The position numbers were made by a program, and so were the translations under genes. From positions 1 to 64,000 of the forward strand of contig CAZJFH010000010.1 of assembly GCA_964545205.1 (NCBI GenBank): a stretch of 64,000 nt of DNA. The letters run 5' to 3'. The notes below the pieces were generated by a model that saw nothing but the letters and a program-made list of their open reading frames with translations, made no database searches and was not told where the DNA came from. This stretch comes from CAZJFH01 sp964545205 (lineage in GTDB: Bacteria > Pseudomonadota > Alphaproteobacteria > Rhodospirillales > Magnetospirillaceae). This document shows, piece after piece, positions 1 through 9,150 of the stretch. The first letter of the stretch is position 1; the number at the start of each line of letters is the position of its first letter.

Positions 1-125
1 GCATGCCATGACCACCTGCGGTTGGTCGCTTTTGCAGAACTTTCGGAACTCTATCCTCCACACTGGCACGAGCCGAGTGCAAGTGATACACTCAGGCAAT
101 AGCTCGCCGGTCATGCGGAGTGGTG

Positions 126-1415
126 ATGCGAAATCCTACCGACTACATGAGAACTGCTCTGTTTGTTGATTTTGATAACGTCTTTATCAGTCTCGAATCC
201 GAATTTCACGGTGATATTGCGGATAGCTTCGCGTCTCACCCGGCGGACTGGCTCGACTGGTTTCGGCGCGGGATGCACGCAGGGGACAGTGTGGAAAGAA
301 GAATAATTTCGCGTCGCTGCTATATTAACCCGAGTAGGTTCTCGAAATACCGCCCATATTTTACGAGGGCTGGTTTTTCTGTGATAGATTGTCCTTCTCT
401 GACATCGAGCGGAAAGAACAGCGCCGACATCCAAATGGTAATGGACATCATGGATCTTGCTCGCCATGAGGTTCGCTATGACGAGTTTATCATCCTCTCC
501 GCCGACGCAGATTTCACGCCCGTTCTGCTAAGGCTTCGCATGCTGGATCGCCAAACGGCCATCTTAGCGAACAGCCTTACTGCAGCAGCATACAAAGCGG
601 CGTGCGACTTGGTTGTTGATATGGATCTAATCGTCACGGATGCTCTTGGCTACGCAGCCGCTTCACGTGACGAGCCCCCCGGCCGCGTGCCTCAAAACGA
701 AAAGGAGATTACTGAAGCAATTCGAAAATCTATTCGCAGACTTGTGGCGCAATCGGCGGCGCCAGTCCCGCTCGCGCAAGCTGCTCACGAGATCAGGAAG
801 GAGTTCCGACTCGAGAACGACCCGGGCTGGCTGGGGTATGGCTCATTCAAAAATCTGATCCTGGCCTGCCATGATGATACCTTTGTAATCGATACAAGAA
901 GGCCTCCGGGTTTCATAGTCGACTCTGAGAGATTTGCCTCGAGAGATGCCGCGGAAGTCTCAATTTCGTCGAGGTTGATCGACAGGCTTCGCGAGCTAAC
1001 AGGCCTTCCAGTATGGCGATCCGAACTGTACCGCTCGGCTTTTGTTTCCCTCGCACAACTCAAATCGGATGCTAGGTCGGCAAGCTTGCCTGAACTGATT
1101 TCTCGTCTCGCCACCGTGCCGGAACTGCGAGAAGCACAGGTTCGCCCTGAAGATATCGCCTTCGTCGTGCGGGCACTGAGTGATCGCGGCGTCTGGAAAG
1201 TCGCCGGGAGAGAACCGGATTCTGTTCGCCTCGCTCAGGAGTTTCGCATATGGCTGATTGCCCAGTGCGAACGCGCGCAACTGAACCTGTCAGCCGAGGA
1301 GCGGCAAGAAGTTACTGAATGGCTCGGTGTCACCTCGGCGCAGCCCGCCGCGAAACTAACAGAAAACCGCCTAGCATCCCCAAAACGCGGGCCGCGGGCG
1401 CCGGCGGAAAGTTAG
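126..1415 (+). CDS. NYN-domain nuclease with LOTUS/OST-HTH domain
   Basis: Predicted 429-residue protein. The N-terminal third is a PIN-like NYN fold. Acidic motifs FVDFDN (about residues 13-18), SADIQMVMDIM (near 100) and LSADADF (near 125) supply the metal-binding aspartates expected of an RNase. A helical segment at about residues 190-262 (EITEAIRKSIRRLV to FVIDTRRP) fits an OST-HTH/LOTUS RNA-binding module. The C-terminal 150 residues are unassigned. GTG codons at 120 and 123 are in frame, but a GGAG at 117-120 spaces best to ATG 126. It is the first gene of the plus-strand island set, although an IS remnant and about 400 bp separate it from the helicase gene. The IS landed exactly at its TAG stop and left the protein intact. 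NYN-LOTUS architecture is known in bacterial proteins thought to act on RNA; a defence role is inferred from the neighbours only. Confidence 0.8.
   Translation: MRNPTDYMRTALFVDFDNVFISLESEFHGDIADSFASHPADWLDWFRRGMHAGDSVERRIISRRCYINPSRFSKYRPYFTRAGFSVIDCPSLTSSGKNSADIQMVMDIMDLARHEVRYDEFIILSADADFTPVLLRLRMLDRQTAILANSLTAAAYKAACDLVVDMDLIVTDALGYAAASRDEPPGRVPQNEKEITEAIRKSIRRLVAQSAAPVPLAQAAHEIRKEFRLENDPGWLGYGSFKNLILACHDDTFVIDTRRPPGFIVDSERFASRDAAEVSISSRLIDRLRELTGLPVWRSELYRSAFVSLAQLKSDARSASLPELISRLATVPELREAQVRPEDIAFVVRALSDRGVWKVAGREPDSVRLAQEFRIWLIAQCERAQLNLSAEERQEVTEWLGVTSAQPAAKLTENRLASPKRGPRAPAES
1412..1415. repeat. Left copy of IS target-site duplication (TTAG)
   Basis: TTAG directly precedes the left inverted repeat; the second copy lies at 2556-2559 directly after the right inverted repeat. 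The last three bases are the stop codon of the NYN gene, so excision would restore the same stop. Confidence 0.85.
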
Positions 1416-1481
1416 CAGGCTGTTGAAGAAGTCAGTCCGGCTCGCAGACGAAGCCTGAATCGTCGCCGCAGTGGATGGGCC

Positions 1482-1538
1482 CTCGAACGCATGGGCAAGG
1501 GCGAGTTGAGACGCGCTGCGCTGTCCGACGGGAGAAGC
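1482..1538. other. 57-bp filler copied from two distant island genes
   Basis: Bases 1482-1507 are identical to 8839-8864 (26 nt, inside the DruE-like helicase gene). Bases 1507-1538 are identical to 15217-15248 (32 nt, inside the 1000-residue gene). Both copies lie in the same orientation as their sources and share one base at the junction. The segment sits where the transposase C-terminal coding region should be. Read on the minus strand it encodes LLPSDSAARL, the same peptide as the source gene. Either templated insertion at a deletion or a chimeric assembly would explain it. Confidence 0.85.
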
Positions 1539-1800
1539 CGATCCGCCCCCAGCGTGATGGCGCGCGGACGATCGGCCCAGGCTTCGATCATGTCCAGCGC
1601 CGCCAGGCGCTCGGCATGACCGGAAACGTGGGTGAGCCGGGTGTCGATGATCAGACCCGAGCGGTTCTCCATCAGGCCGTGGCCGATGAAACAGAAGCTT
1701 GACCTCCATCCCCGGTCCCTTGCGGTAGAGCATGGCGTCGGGGTCGGTGGTGCTCGCATGGGTGCCGTTGGACCGCTTCTCGCCCCGGAAATCGGCGGGG

Positions 1801-1892
1801 NNNNNNNNNNNNNNNNNNNNNNNNNNNNNNNNNNNNNNNNNNNNNNNNNNNNNNNNNNNNNNNNNNNNNNNNNNNNNNNNNNNNNNNNNNNN
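1801..1892. other. Assembly gap with duplicated flanks
   Basis: Ninety-two Ns. The roughly 53 bases before the gap (from GGTGGTGCTC to ATCGGCGGG) recur directly after it, in the same frame of the transposase. The simplest reading is two overlapping contig ends scaffolded without merging. If so, the true sequence has one copy and no gap, and the transposase frame runs straight through. Confidence 0.9.
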
Positions 1893-2555
1893 GGTGGTGC
1901 TCGCATGGGTGCCGTTGGACCGCTTCTCGCCCCGGAAATCGGCGGGCGCGTTGCGCCCGCCGTTTCCCTCGTCGTCGCCGCCGTTGCCATCCTTGGCCTT
2001 GAAGTTCTTCGTCGACGCCCACGCCTCGATCAGCGTACCGTCGACGCTGAAGTGCTCGCTGGACAGGAGGCGCTTCACGCGGGGCTGGGCCAGCACGGCG
2101 GCCAGGAACTTCGCGGGGATGTCGCCTTCGAGCAGCCGGTCGCCGTTCTTCGAGAAGGTCGAGTGGTCCCACACCGGGGCGTCGACACCAAGCCCCACGA
2201 ACCAGCGGAACAGCAGGTCGAATTCCAGCCGCTCCATCAACTGCCGCTCGGAACGGATCGAGTAGAACGCCTGCAAGAGCATGGCCCGCAGCAGCATCTC
2301 CGGCGCGATGGACGGCCGCCCCATGCCGGAATAGAGGCCCGCGAAATCGCCCGAAAGGCTCGCCAACGCGGCGTTTGCCATTTCCCGGATCGGCCGCAGC
2401 GGGTGATCCTGCCGCACCCGCTTCTCAAGATCGACGTAGGAGAACAACTCCCCTGACCGCTTGTCCTTTCCCCGCATCACACCCTCGGCCCCGAACACCA
2501 CGGCCGATTGAATCATGCCGCGAGCCGAGGGGCCATGGACTTTTTCAACAGCCTG

Positions 2556-2559
2556 TTAG
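2556..2559. repeat. Right copy of IS target-site duplication (TTAG)
   Basis: Direct repeat of 1412-1415 abutting the right inverted repeat. What follows (GAGGCG-ACAG-CGCCTC hairpin at about 2571-2586, then a T-rich stretch) is probably the original 3' flank of the NYN gene, now 1.1 kb from it. Confidence 0.85.
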
Positions 2560-2976
2560 ACACCGGGCGCAGAGGCGACAGCGCCTCCATCTTCCGTAGC
2601 TTTTTTTCGAAGTTGCGCTTCCAGCAACACCCCCATACCCCGCTCAGGCTGCCGCGGGCCGGCCTACACCGGACGCGTAATGTCCATTCCGAACCCTGAC
2701 CGCAACTCTCTTCTCGCGTAGTTCGCGAGATCGCTTCGCGGCAATAGAATTGCAAGCGAAACGTGTGATTGCTTGGCTGCGCGAATCCCGTCCCTTTTGC
2801 AACTTGACCGATAAGGCGACTCGCTAGAAACTTTGTGGAACTGTCCGGGAAATGGTCAGTGTGGACGGGCGCCGGCATTCTCGTCTGCATAGAATTGGGA
2901 TCAGCCTCGCATATCGGGTGCGATCAGCAAAGGCATGCTGGGCGGCGAACTGATCTGTGGTTCCTTGGGGGGCGTG
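2560..2976. other. Intergenic leader of the helicase operon
   Basis: About 415 bp without a convincing gene. It starts with a small hairpin (GAGGCG/CGCCTC) followed by TTTTTTT, a weak terminator for the NYN gene. A possible promoter begins with TTGACC at 2804-2809, but the matching -10 (around TAGAAA at 2825-2830) is poorly spaced. A GGGGGG stretch lies just upstream of ATG 2977. Confidence 0.4.
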
Positions 2977-5900
2977 ATGGACCGTGAGTTAAAGCAATAT
3001 GCCGCTGCGCTGCGCACCTACATCACCTCCACATACCATATCTCACATCCAGCGTTAGTCGATCTTCGCGACGAACTTCTAACCCGTGAAAGCGCGGTCG
3101 CGCAAAGACCGTACCTCGAAAGTACAGCGCGCTACGCGGCCAACCGCCGATACATGGAACTCGACATCCCCGAAGAAGTTGCAGACCTCTTGACGCATCT
3201 TGGGGGGCGCGAGGTTGTGTTCGACCCTCCCTATGACCACCAAGCGAGTGCACTAGAATTTGCGCTCGCAGCGAAGTACCGCGACATCGTTGTCACAACG
3301 GGGACCGGCTCGGGTAAGACGGAAACCTTCCTCCTGCCGATCCTCGGACGCCTTGCCGCTGAGGCCTCGGCCACGCCGTCCTCATTCTCTACCCGCGCGG
3401 TCCGTGCGTTACTGCTCTACCCGATGAATGCGCTGGTCAACGACCAACTCGGCCGCCTCCGCGTACTGTTCGGCGGCAACGACGTCGCGCGGTGGTTCAC
3501 CGACCACGGCGGCCGCCCGATGAAGTTCGCCCGCTACACGGGGCGCACGCTCTACCCTGGGCGACGTAAGGAGGACACCTCGAAGCACTGGTCCCGCCTG
3601 AAGGGGCCGCTTGAGTTCTTCACAAAACTCGAGGATCGCGCCGCGTCGGACGCGGCAGCGCGGGCGCTCATCGAGGAACTCCGTAGTCGAGGAAAGTGGC
3701 CGGCTAAGCCGTCATCAAGTCCCACCAGAGAGGATGGCGTCAGCGGCTGGGTCGGCAGTGGCAAGTGGAAAAATCGGGACGACCAGTGGATCCGCACCAT
3801 TGAGCGGGCTGAAGACCCTGAGTTATTCCTGCGCCACGAGGTCCAGGAGGGCGTGCCGGACCTGCTGGTTACCAATTACTCAATGCTTGAGTACATGCTG
3901 CTGCGGCCAATCGAGCGCGACATTTTCCGTCAAACCGCAGAGTACTACGCCGCAAATCGTCACCAGCGGCTAATCCTGATTCTCGACGAGGCGCACCTCT
4001 ATCGCGGCGCGCAGGGGACCGAGGTCGCAATGTTGATCCGCCGTCTGCGCAACCGCCTACGGCTCCCGCTCAGCCAACTTCAAGTGATCTGCACCAGCGC
4101 TTCGTTTTCCAACCCTGATGCCGCCAAGCGATTCGCCGCTGACCTAGCCGGTAAGCCTGTCTCGGGGTTTGAGGTGTTGACGGGAGCCAAACGCGCCGCC
4201 CAGCCGTCGGGACCAGGCGAAGAGAAGGTCGCCCAGGCCCTGGCCGGGATCGATCTTTTCCGCGTCCGCAAGGGCAACCTCATTTCGCGGTTCACCGCTT
4301 TGCTGGCCGTCCTGCAGATAGCGAACCCCGAGACATCGGTCGAGTCGCTGACGAAGGAAGCGGCCGGAGTGACTGACGCGGACCCAGTCGCGCGCGCGCT
4401 CCACGTGGCCCTCAGCAAAATCCCTATCACCGGTAGACTGGTAAATCTCACCAGCGGCGCGCGCGCTGAGGGCGATCTGGAGTATGACCCTGTCGGGGTG
4501 GGGCCAGCGCAGGACGTAGCTAAGTTGAGAGCACGGCTGTTCCCTGCCGTCGACCCAGCCCTGGCGGTAGCAGCAACCAACAACTTGGTCGAGTTGGCGT
4601 CCTTGGCGAAGGAGGACCACGGCAAAGCGCCGCTCCTCGCCGCGCGCGCGCACGCGTTTTTTCGGGGACTGCCCGGCCTGTGGGCGTGTTCGGATCCAAA
4701 GTGCACCTGCGTCTCGGATGACATGCGGGAGCGCTGGGCCAATCGGCTGCCTCCTGCTGGTGCGCTCTACGCGCAGCCGCGCCGGACATGCGAGTGCAGA
4801 GCTCGAGTCTTCGAGGTTTACACCTGCCGATCGTGCGGCTCGGCTTATTTCAAGGCCTTCTGCTTCGATCCAGAATCGCCCGATCATTTATGGGCGGAGG
4901 ACGTCGGCGAGGTGGACGGTTCTGATGGCGTCGTGAAACCGGTTTACCTTGGGCTCGAGGAACCGCCCGCAGGGTCGGGGGCCCGCCTGGATTACTTAGA
5001 TCCGGTCTCCGGGCGGGTCGGCTCAAGGAGCGAGGCGGCTCGAGAGATCTGGCTACCGCCTGTGGGTCAGAAGGACACCCCGCCTGGGCATTTCCAGAGT
5101 TGCCCTCGCTGCGGCGCACGTGGCGAGGACAACATCATGGACCACGTCACCAAGGGCGACGAACCCTTCCAGGAGATTGTGTCCTCGCAGTTGCTTGAGC
5201 AGCCGCCGCGCCCTGAGGTCAACACGCCGCTCAAAGGTCGCAAAGCGCTCATCTTTTCCGATGGGCGGCAATCTGCTTCACGCCTTGCCGGCAAACTCCA
5301 ACAGTACTCGATGCGTGACGCGGTGCGCCCGCTCATCCTTAGCGGTCTTTCGGAGTTGGAGCGTCGTTTTGGCGCGCCCGTTGCCCTGGAGCACGCCTAC
5401 GCCGCGCTCCTCACCGGATGCGTGATTCACGGGGTCACGCTCCGCCCGGCGCAGGCGCCACACTTTGGGGAAGACCTCCAGCTTTTCAGCGAGTTGCTCA
5501 CCAGCACCCCCCCGCTCCCGGAGCGGGCGTTCCTGTCGAGGTCTGCAGAACTGAATACGCACCGGACAAACAAGGCGCTAATGCTCGCGCTGTACCCGGT
5601 GCTTAAGGACCCGCACACCGGCCTCAGCGCCCTGGCACTCGGGACCCTTCAGGCGCTGCTGGACGATACAGATCTGGCGGCGCTGCGGAGGCTGCCCGCG
5701 CCGACAGAGCCCGCGGAATTGACCGAAGACGAGCGGCGCCTCGCGCTCCTGGACGTGTGGCTCACTGACGCCGTCCTTAGCCACTCGGTGTTCCTCCCGA
5801 CGACCCCTAGCGACTGGCTTGACTCACCGACTGGCGCGAAGATCAAACGGACGAAGGCGAACTTCCCGGGGTTCGTGAAGGACCTCGTAGGTACGAAGTG

Positions 5901-8900
5901 GTTCAATGCGAACCTGAAGGGGAGTGCGGCCAACCCGACGCCCTGGGGCGCGTTCCTCAGAAGGACTTTCGGTGCAAGCGAGACCGCCAACGGCTTCATC
6001 CTGCGTGCGGCGAAACTTCGGGTCGTCTCTACCGGCATCCAGTGGCGCCGGTGCGATACCTGTACAACCGCGCAGCCCTTTAACCCGCTAAGTGGTCATC
6101 GCTGCCGAATGCGGCTTGGCCAGCGCGAATGCGGCGGGACCACTCGCCCGCTTGACCCGTCGGCTGATACCGTGTTCCGTTCAAGGAAGGGGCACTTCCG
6201 CCGCCACACCGAACGGCTCGCGTCCGAGCCAGGCTACGCGCCACACCCCTACGTCGCGGCCGAGCACTCCGCCGCGCTCGGCGACAGCGGCAACAGCGCC
6301 GCTGTCGCTCGGACGGAGTGGCACGAACTCAGGTTCCAGGACCTGGATGTTGAGGGACCCGAGGGCCGGAAGGACGGCCCGATTGACGTACTCTCGTGCA
6401 CGACCACGATGGAGGTCGGCATCGACATTGGCAGCCTCACTGCCGTCGCTCTGAGGAATGTCCCACCGGGGCGCGCCAATTACCAGCAGCGCGCTGGCCG
6501 CGCCGGTCGTCGAGGCTCCGCACTGTCGACGGTCATCACCTACTGTGGGGCCGATAGTCACGATCAAGAGTTCTACTCTAGCCCGGAGGCGATGGTCAGC
6601 GGGCCGGTTCCCGACCCGACACTCAATCTTGACAACCTTGAGATCGTGCGTCGGCACTGCTTCGCACTATTAATGAGCATGTTCCAGATGGATGCCATTG
6701 CAGACCCGCACGTCGACAGCGTCAGCGCTAACGTGTTTGAGAGTCTGGGGATGCTCCGTGACTTTCGCAGGGGCGCAGCGTCTGAGTTCTCTTACGCCGG
6801 CCTGGAGAGGTGGCTCGGCGACAACGTTGCGTCAGTTCGAGACGCGCTTACCGAGATCGTGCCTGACGAGGTGGTGGTGATGGACCCGGATTTCGTTGAC
6901 GCGATCCCCGCGAAGTTGCTCGCGGCGCTGCGCGATGTGGGCGCCGGGCCGGTGGAGAGTACGGAAATTGAGGGTGCGCTCTCGCCTGCGGTAGAGGAAC
7001 TGGTCGCCGAGGGCGGCGGCGAGCTGGCGGCAACCGCACGCGGCGGGCTGATGATGGATTGGGGCGACGCCATCGACTTTGACGCTGTCGGCGCCGACAA
7101 CAGCGTATCCGACGCACTTCGAGCCGGTGACACCGATCGCATCGAGGAGGCGCCGGAGGGAGGACTCGATCCTGAAAAGTTGCTAGACCGGCTCTTCGAT
7201 CGCGGCGTGCTCCCTCGCTATGCGTTCCCGACGGACGTGGTGACCTTCCACGTTTTCGACAAGAATGCGAGCACGGAGCGAAAGGCAGCCCTCAAATACT
7301 CGCCCCAACTCGGGCTGAACCAGGCGTTGTCGAGCTATGCGCCCGGCCGGGAGGTCTGGGTCAACGGCGAGCGCCACTATTCTTTTGCGATCTGGACACC
7401 TTTCAACCGGCGAGAGTGTTGGCAGGCGTGGTTCGGGATGAAGGTGTACTTCGAGTGCGATCGCTGCGGATATGCGCGCGTCGAGCAGCGTAGCGACGAG
7501 CACTATGTTGGTCAGGTGCTGAACTGCCCGGCGTGCGGCACCGCGGGTTCGCTCGGCGTCGGCACCCGCTGGCTCCGCCCGCCCGGCTTCGCACACCCTG
7601 TCGACCTCGACGCGGAACTTCCGCTCGAGGATAGCCCGACCCCGACGCGGCCGACCCATGCCAAACTCAGCGCACCTTTCACGGACAAGGGCCCGCCCGC
7701 GCACGCAGGCCAATCCGCCAATGGCGCTGGATATGAAGTTTGGACAGACAAGCAGCGGCTCGTACTTACGAATGTTGGCTCCCAGGATCGTATGAAACCG
7801 GGCTTCCTCTACTGCCCAAAATGCGGGCGCGCCGAGCCGAACGGGTGGAATGCCGGGAAGTTCCAGCAGGGCGGTCATCCGAGGCCGAATCCCGACAACC
7901 ATCCGCACGGCCCCAGTTGCAATGGCACCCCCACCGTGGTTGTACTCGGCAACGAGTTTGAGACTGATATCGCGCTATTCCGGTTCCACCTCGGTGGCGC
8001 GGTCACAATCGCGCCGGGCTCGACCGTAGCCAAGATCGTCCTCACGACAGTAGCGGAGGCGTTGGCTTCCGCAGCAGCGAAGGTCCTCGATATTGAGGAG
8101 TCCGATATCGGCGCCGAGTTCCGCGTTGCAATGACAAGCGGCGGGCGAACCGGCCGGGATGTCGAGGTTTATCTTTACGACCTGACCCCTGGCGGCGCCG
8201 GCTTCGTGCGCGCGGCAGCGCAGAATCCAGGGCTCCTATTCGAGGCCGCCCTGAAGCGCCTCAAGGCTTGCAATTGCACTCACTCCTGCTACGAGTGCCT
8301 GCGTAGTTACAAAAATAAGTGGGACCACAAGTACCTCGACCGCAAACTCGGTGCGTCATTTATCCGACACGTGTTTCACGGCGAGCATCCGGCTATTGAC
8401 CGCGAGGATGAAGAGCGCCTTCTTCGCACATTACGTGTTGATCTGGAGGAGGCGGGACATGAGGTCCTGACAGTAGATGGGGGCCTTCGGCTTCCTGGCC
8501 TTGAAGATCGACTGGTCGTGCTCGGCCATCCCCTGACGCACGGGGAGGCTGGTTCTGTACGCGGACGTGCGCTCGTTGAGAAGGCTGACCAATACGTCGT
8601 GGTCGACCAACTTCTCGTCGATAGGGCGCTGCCCGCCGCTGTGAAGACAGCAGTTGGCGCTCTAGTGACGGAACGCGGGAGGTTCGCCCTGCCTTCCTTC
8701 CTCACTGAGGCAGTTGGCGGGTGCCCCGTGTACGACCCGAATAAGCTTGGCCTCCCCACTCCTCCGACGCCGATAGTCGCGGTGGCCGTCCCGGGTGCGC
8801 CTGCCGGAGCATTCGTCGTGAAACTCTCACGGCTCACGCTCGAACGCATGGGCAAGGGCGAGTTCGGACCCGATGCCTGGGTCGTGTTTACTCCGACGGC

Positions 8901-9150
8901 TCCTGCGGACTTCGCGCAGGGGAAGGACAAGATTCCGCGGCTACTGGTGAGCAAAGAGGGGGCTTTCAACGCGACGAAGGAGCGATGGACTTTCGGACTC
9001 CCGTCCGTGCGTGGAGACAAGGCCCACATCCTGTACTTCTCCAACCTCGCGCCGCGCTCGGAAACACCTCGCGTGGCCGAGGTGACCGTCGTCGGCCGTG
9101 CGTTTGGAGTCTTCGTCGGCGGTCAGTTCCAACTCCTCGGAGGCGCCTGA
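2977..9150 (+). CDS. DruE-like DEAH helicase with DUF1998 domain
   Basis: A 2057-residue superfamily 2 helicase. Walker A TGTGSGKTE lies at residues 108-116, DEAH (in LDEAHLYRG) near 337, motif III-like CTSASF near 370, and the C-terminal helicase motifs EVGIDIGS and QQRAGRAGRRGS near 1150-1180. Several Cys pairs (CRSCG, CPRCG, CDTC, CDRCG, CPACG, CPKCG) suggest zinc ribbons. The DUF1998 region ends in the family hallmark CNCTHSCYECLRSYKNKWDH (about 1765-1785), followed by an extension of about 270 residues. Length and architecture match DruE of Druantia; DISARM DrmB shares DUF1998 but is much shorter. Start chosen at ATG 2977 (GGGGGG upstream); ATG 2935 is in frame. Its TGA overlaps the next ATG (TGATG), so translation is probably coupled. 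Likely role: translocating on DNA or RNA to detect or process foreign nucleic acid. Confidence 0.85.
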   Translation: MDRELKQYAAALRTYITSTYHISHPALVDLRDELLTRESAVAQRPYLESTARYAANRRYMELDIPEEVADLLTHLGGREVVFDPPYDHQASALEFALAAKYRDIVVTTGTGSGKTETFLLPILGRLAAEASATPSSFSTRAVRALLLYPMNALVNDQLGRLRVLFGGNDVARWFTDHGGRPMKFARYTGRTLYPGRRKEDTSKHWSRLKGPLEFFTKLEDRAASDAAARALIEELRSRGKWPAKPSSSPTREDGVSGWVGSGKWKNRDDQWIRTIERAEDPELFLRHEVQEGVPDLLVTNYSMLEYMLLRPIERDIFRQTAEYYAANRHQRLILILDEAHLYRGAQGTEVAMLIRRLRNRLRLPLSQLQVICTSASFSNPDAAKRFAADLAGKPVSGFEVLTGAKRAAQPSGPGEEKVAQALAGIDLFRVRKGNLISRFTALLAVLQIANPETSVESLTKEAAGVTDADPVARALHVALSKIPITGRLVNLTSGARAEGDLEYDPVGVGPAQDVAKLRARLFPAVDPALAVAATNNLVELASLAKEDHGKAPLLAARAHAFFRGLPGLWACSDPKCTCVSDDMRERWANRLPPAGALYAQPRRTCECRARVFEVYTCRSCGSAYFKAFCFDPESPDHLWAEDVGEVDGSDGVVKPVYLGLEEPPAGSGARLDYLDPVSGRVGSRSEAAREIWLPPVGQKDTPPGHFQSCPRCGARGEDNIMDHVTKGDEPFQEIVSSQLLEQPPRPEVNTPLKGRKALIFSDGRQSASRLAGKLQQYSMRDAVRPLILSGLSELERRFGAPVALEHAYAALLTGCVIHGVTLRPAQAPHFGEDLQLFSELLTSTPPLPERAFLSRSAELNTHRTNKALMLALYPVLKDPHTGLSALALGTLQALLDDTDLAALRRLPAPTEPAELTEDERRLALLDVWLTDAVLSHSVFLPTTPSDWLDSPTGAKIKRTKANFPGFVKDLVGTKWFNANLKGSAANPTPWGAFLRRTFGASETANGFILRAAKLRVVSTGIQWRRCDTCTTAQPFNPLSGHRCRMRLGQRECGGTTRPLDPSADTVFRSRKGHFRRHTERLASEPGYAPHPYVAAEHSAALGDSGNSAAVARTEWHELRFQDLDVEGPEGRKDGPIDVLSCTTTMEVGIDIGSLTAVALRNVPPGRANYQQRAGRAGRRGSALSTVITYCGADSHDQEFYSSPEAMVSGPVPDPTLNLDNLEIVRRHCFALLMSMFQMDAIADPHVDSVSANVFESLGMLRDFRRGAASEFSYAGLERWLGDNVASVRDALTEIVPDEVVVMDPDFVDAIPAKLLAALRDVGAGPVESTEIEGALSPAVEELVAEGGGELAATARGGLMMDWGDAIDFDAVGADNSVSDALRAGDTDRIEEAPEGGLDPEKLLDRLFDRGVLPRYAFPTDVVTFHVFDKNASTERKAALKYSPQLGLNQALSSYAPGREVWVNGERHYSFAIWTPFNRRECWQAWFGMKVYFECDRCGYARVEQRSDEHYVGQVLNCPACGTAGSLGVGTRWLRPPGFAHPVDLDAELPLEDSPTPTRPTHAKLSAPFTDKGPPAHAGQSANGAGYEVWTDKQRLVLTNVGSQDRMKPGFLYCPKCGRAEPNGWNAGKFQQGGHPRPNPDNHPHGPSCNGTPTVVVLGNEFETDIALFRFHLGGAVTIAPGSTVAKIVLTTVAEALASAAAKVLDIEESDIGAEFRVAMTSGGRTGRDVEVYLYDLTPGGAGFVRAAAQNPGLLFEAALKRLKACNCTHSCYECLRSYKNKWDHKYLDRKLGASFIRHVFHGEHPAIDREDEERLLRTLRVDLEEAGHEVLTVDGGLRLPGLEDRLVVLGHPLTHGEAGSVRGRALVEKADQYVVVDQLLVDRALPAAVKTAVGALVTERGRFALPSFLTEAVGGCPVYDPNKLGLPTPPTPIVAVAVPGAPAGAFVVKLSRLTLERMGKGEFGPDAWVVFTPTAPADFAQGKDKIPRLLVSKEGAFNATKERWTFGLPSVRGDKAHILYFSNLAPRSETPRVAEVTVVGRAFGVFVGGQFQLLGGA

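Larger units (their letters stand above)
1416..2477 (-). pseudogene. Broken IS5-family transposase
   Basis: The N-terminal half reads as an IS5-type transposase (GELFSYVDLEKRV, then HSTFSKNGDRLLEGDIPAKF, then FSVDGTLIEAW with the first catalytic Asp). An ATG at 2477 gives the usual short N-terminus; an in-frame ATG at 2516 would extend it. A one-base insertion near 1695 shifts the frame, and the family sequence resumes as IGHGLMENRSGL through ITLGAD, which holds the second catalytic Asp. Immediately after that the normal C-terminus, including the Glu-containing IEEAFGW-type segment, is missing. It is replaced by the foreign filler at 1482-1538. The reading also crosses the N run at 1801-1892. 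The product cannot be an active transposase as assembled. Confidence 0.88.
1416..2555 (-). mobile_element. IS5-type insertion sequence remnant
   Basis: The element is bounded by 18-bp imperfect terminal inverted repeats, 1416-1433 and 2538-2555, which agree at 17 of 18 positions and begin CAGGCTGTTGAA. Its flanks carry a 4-bp target duplication TTAG at 1412-1415 and 2556-2559. The transposase inside reads on the minus strand and is broken by a frameshift, a 3' replacement and an assembly gap. The duplication and repeats show it entered as one transposition event; the internal damage came later or is partly an assembly product. Confidence 0.9.

Noticed and set aside
1748..1945. Tandem repeat of 53 bp around the N run
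   Set aside because: Best explained by overlapping contig ends, not a biological repeat.
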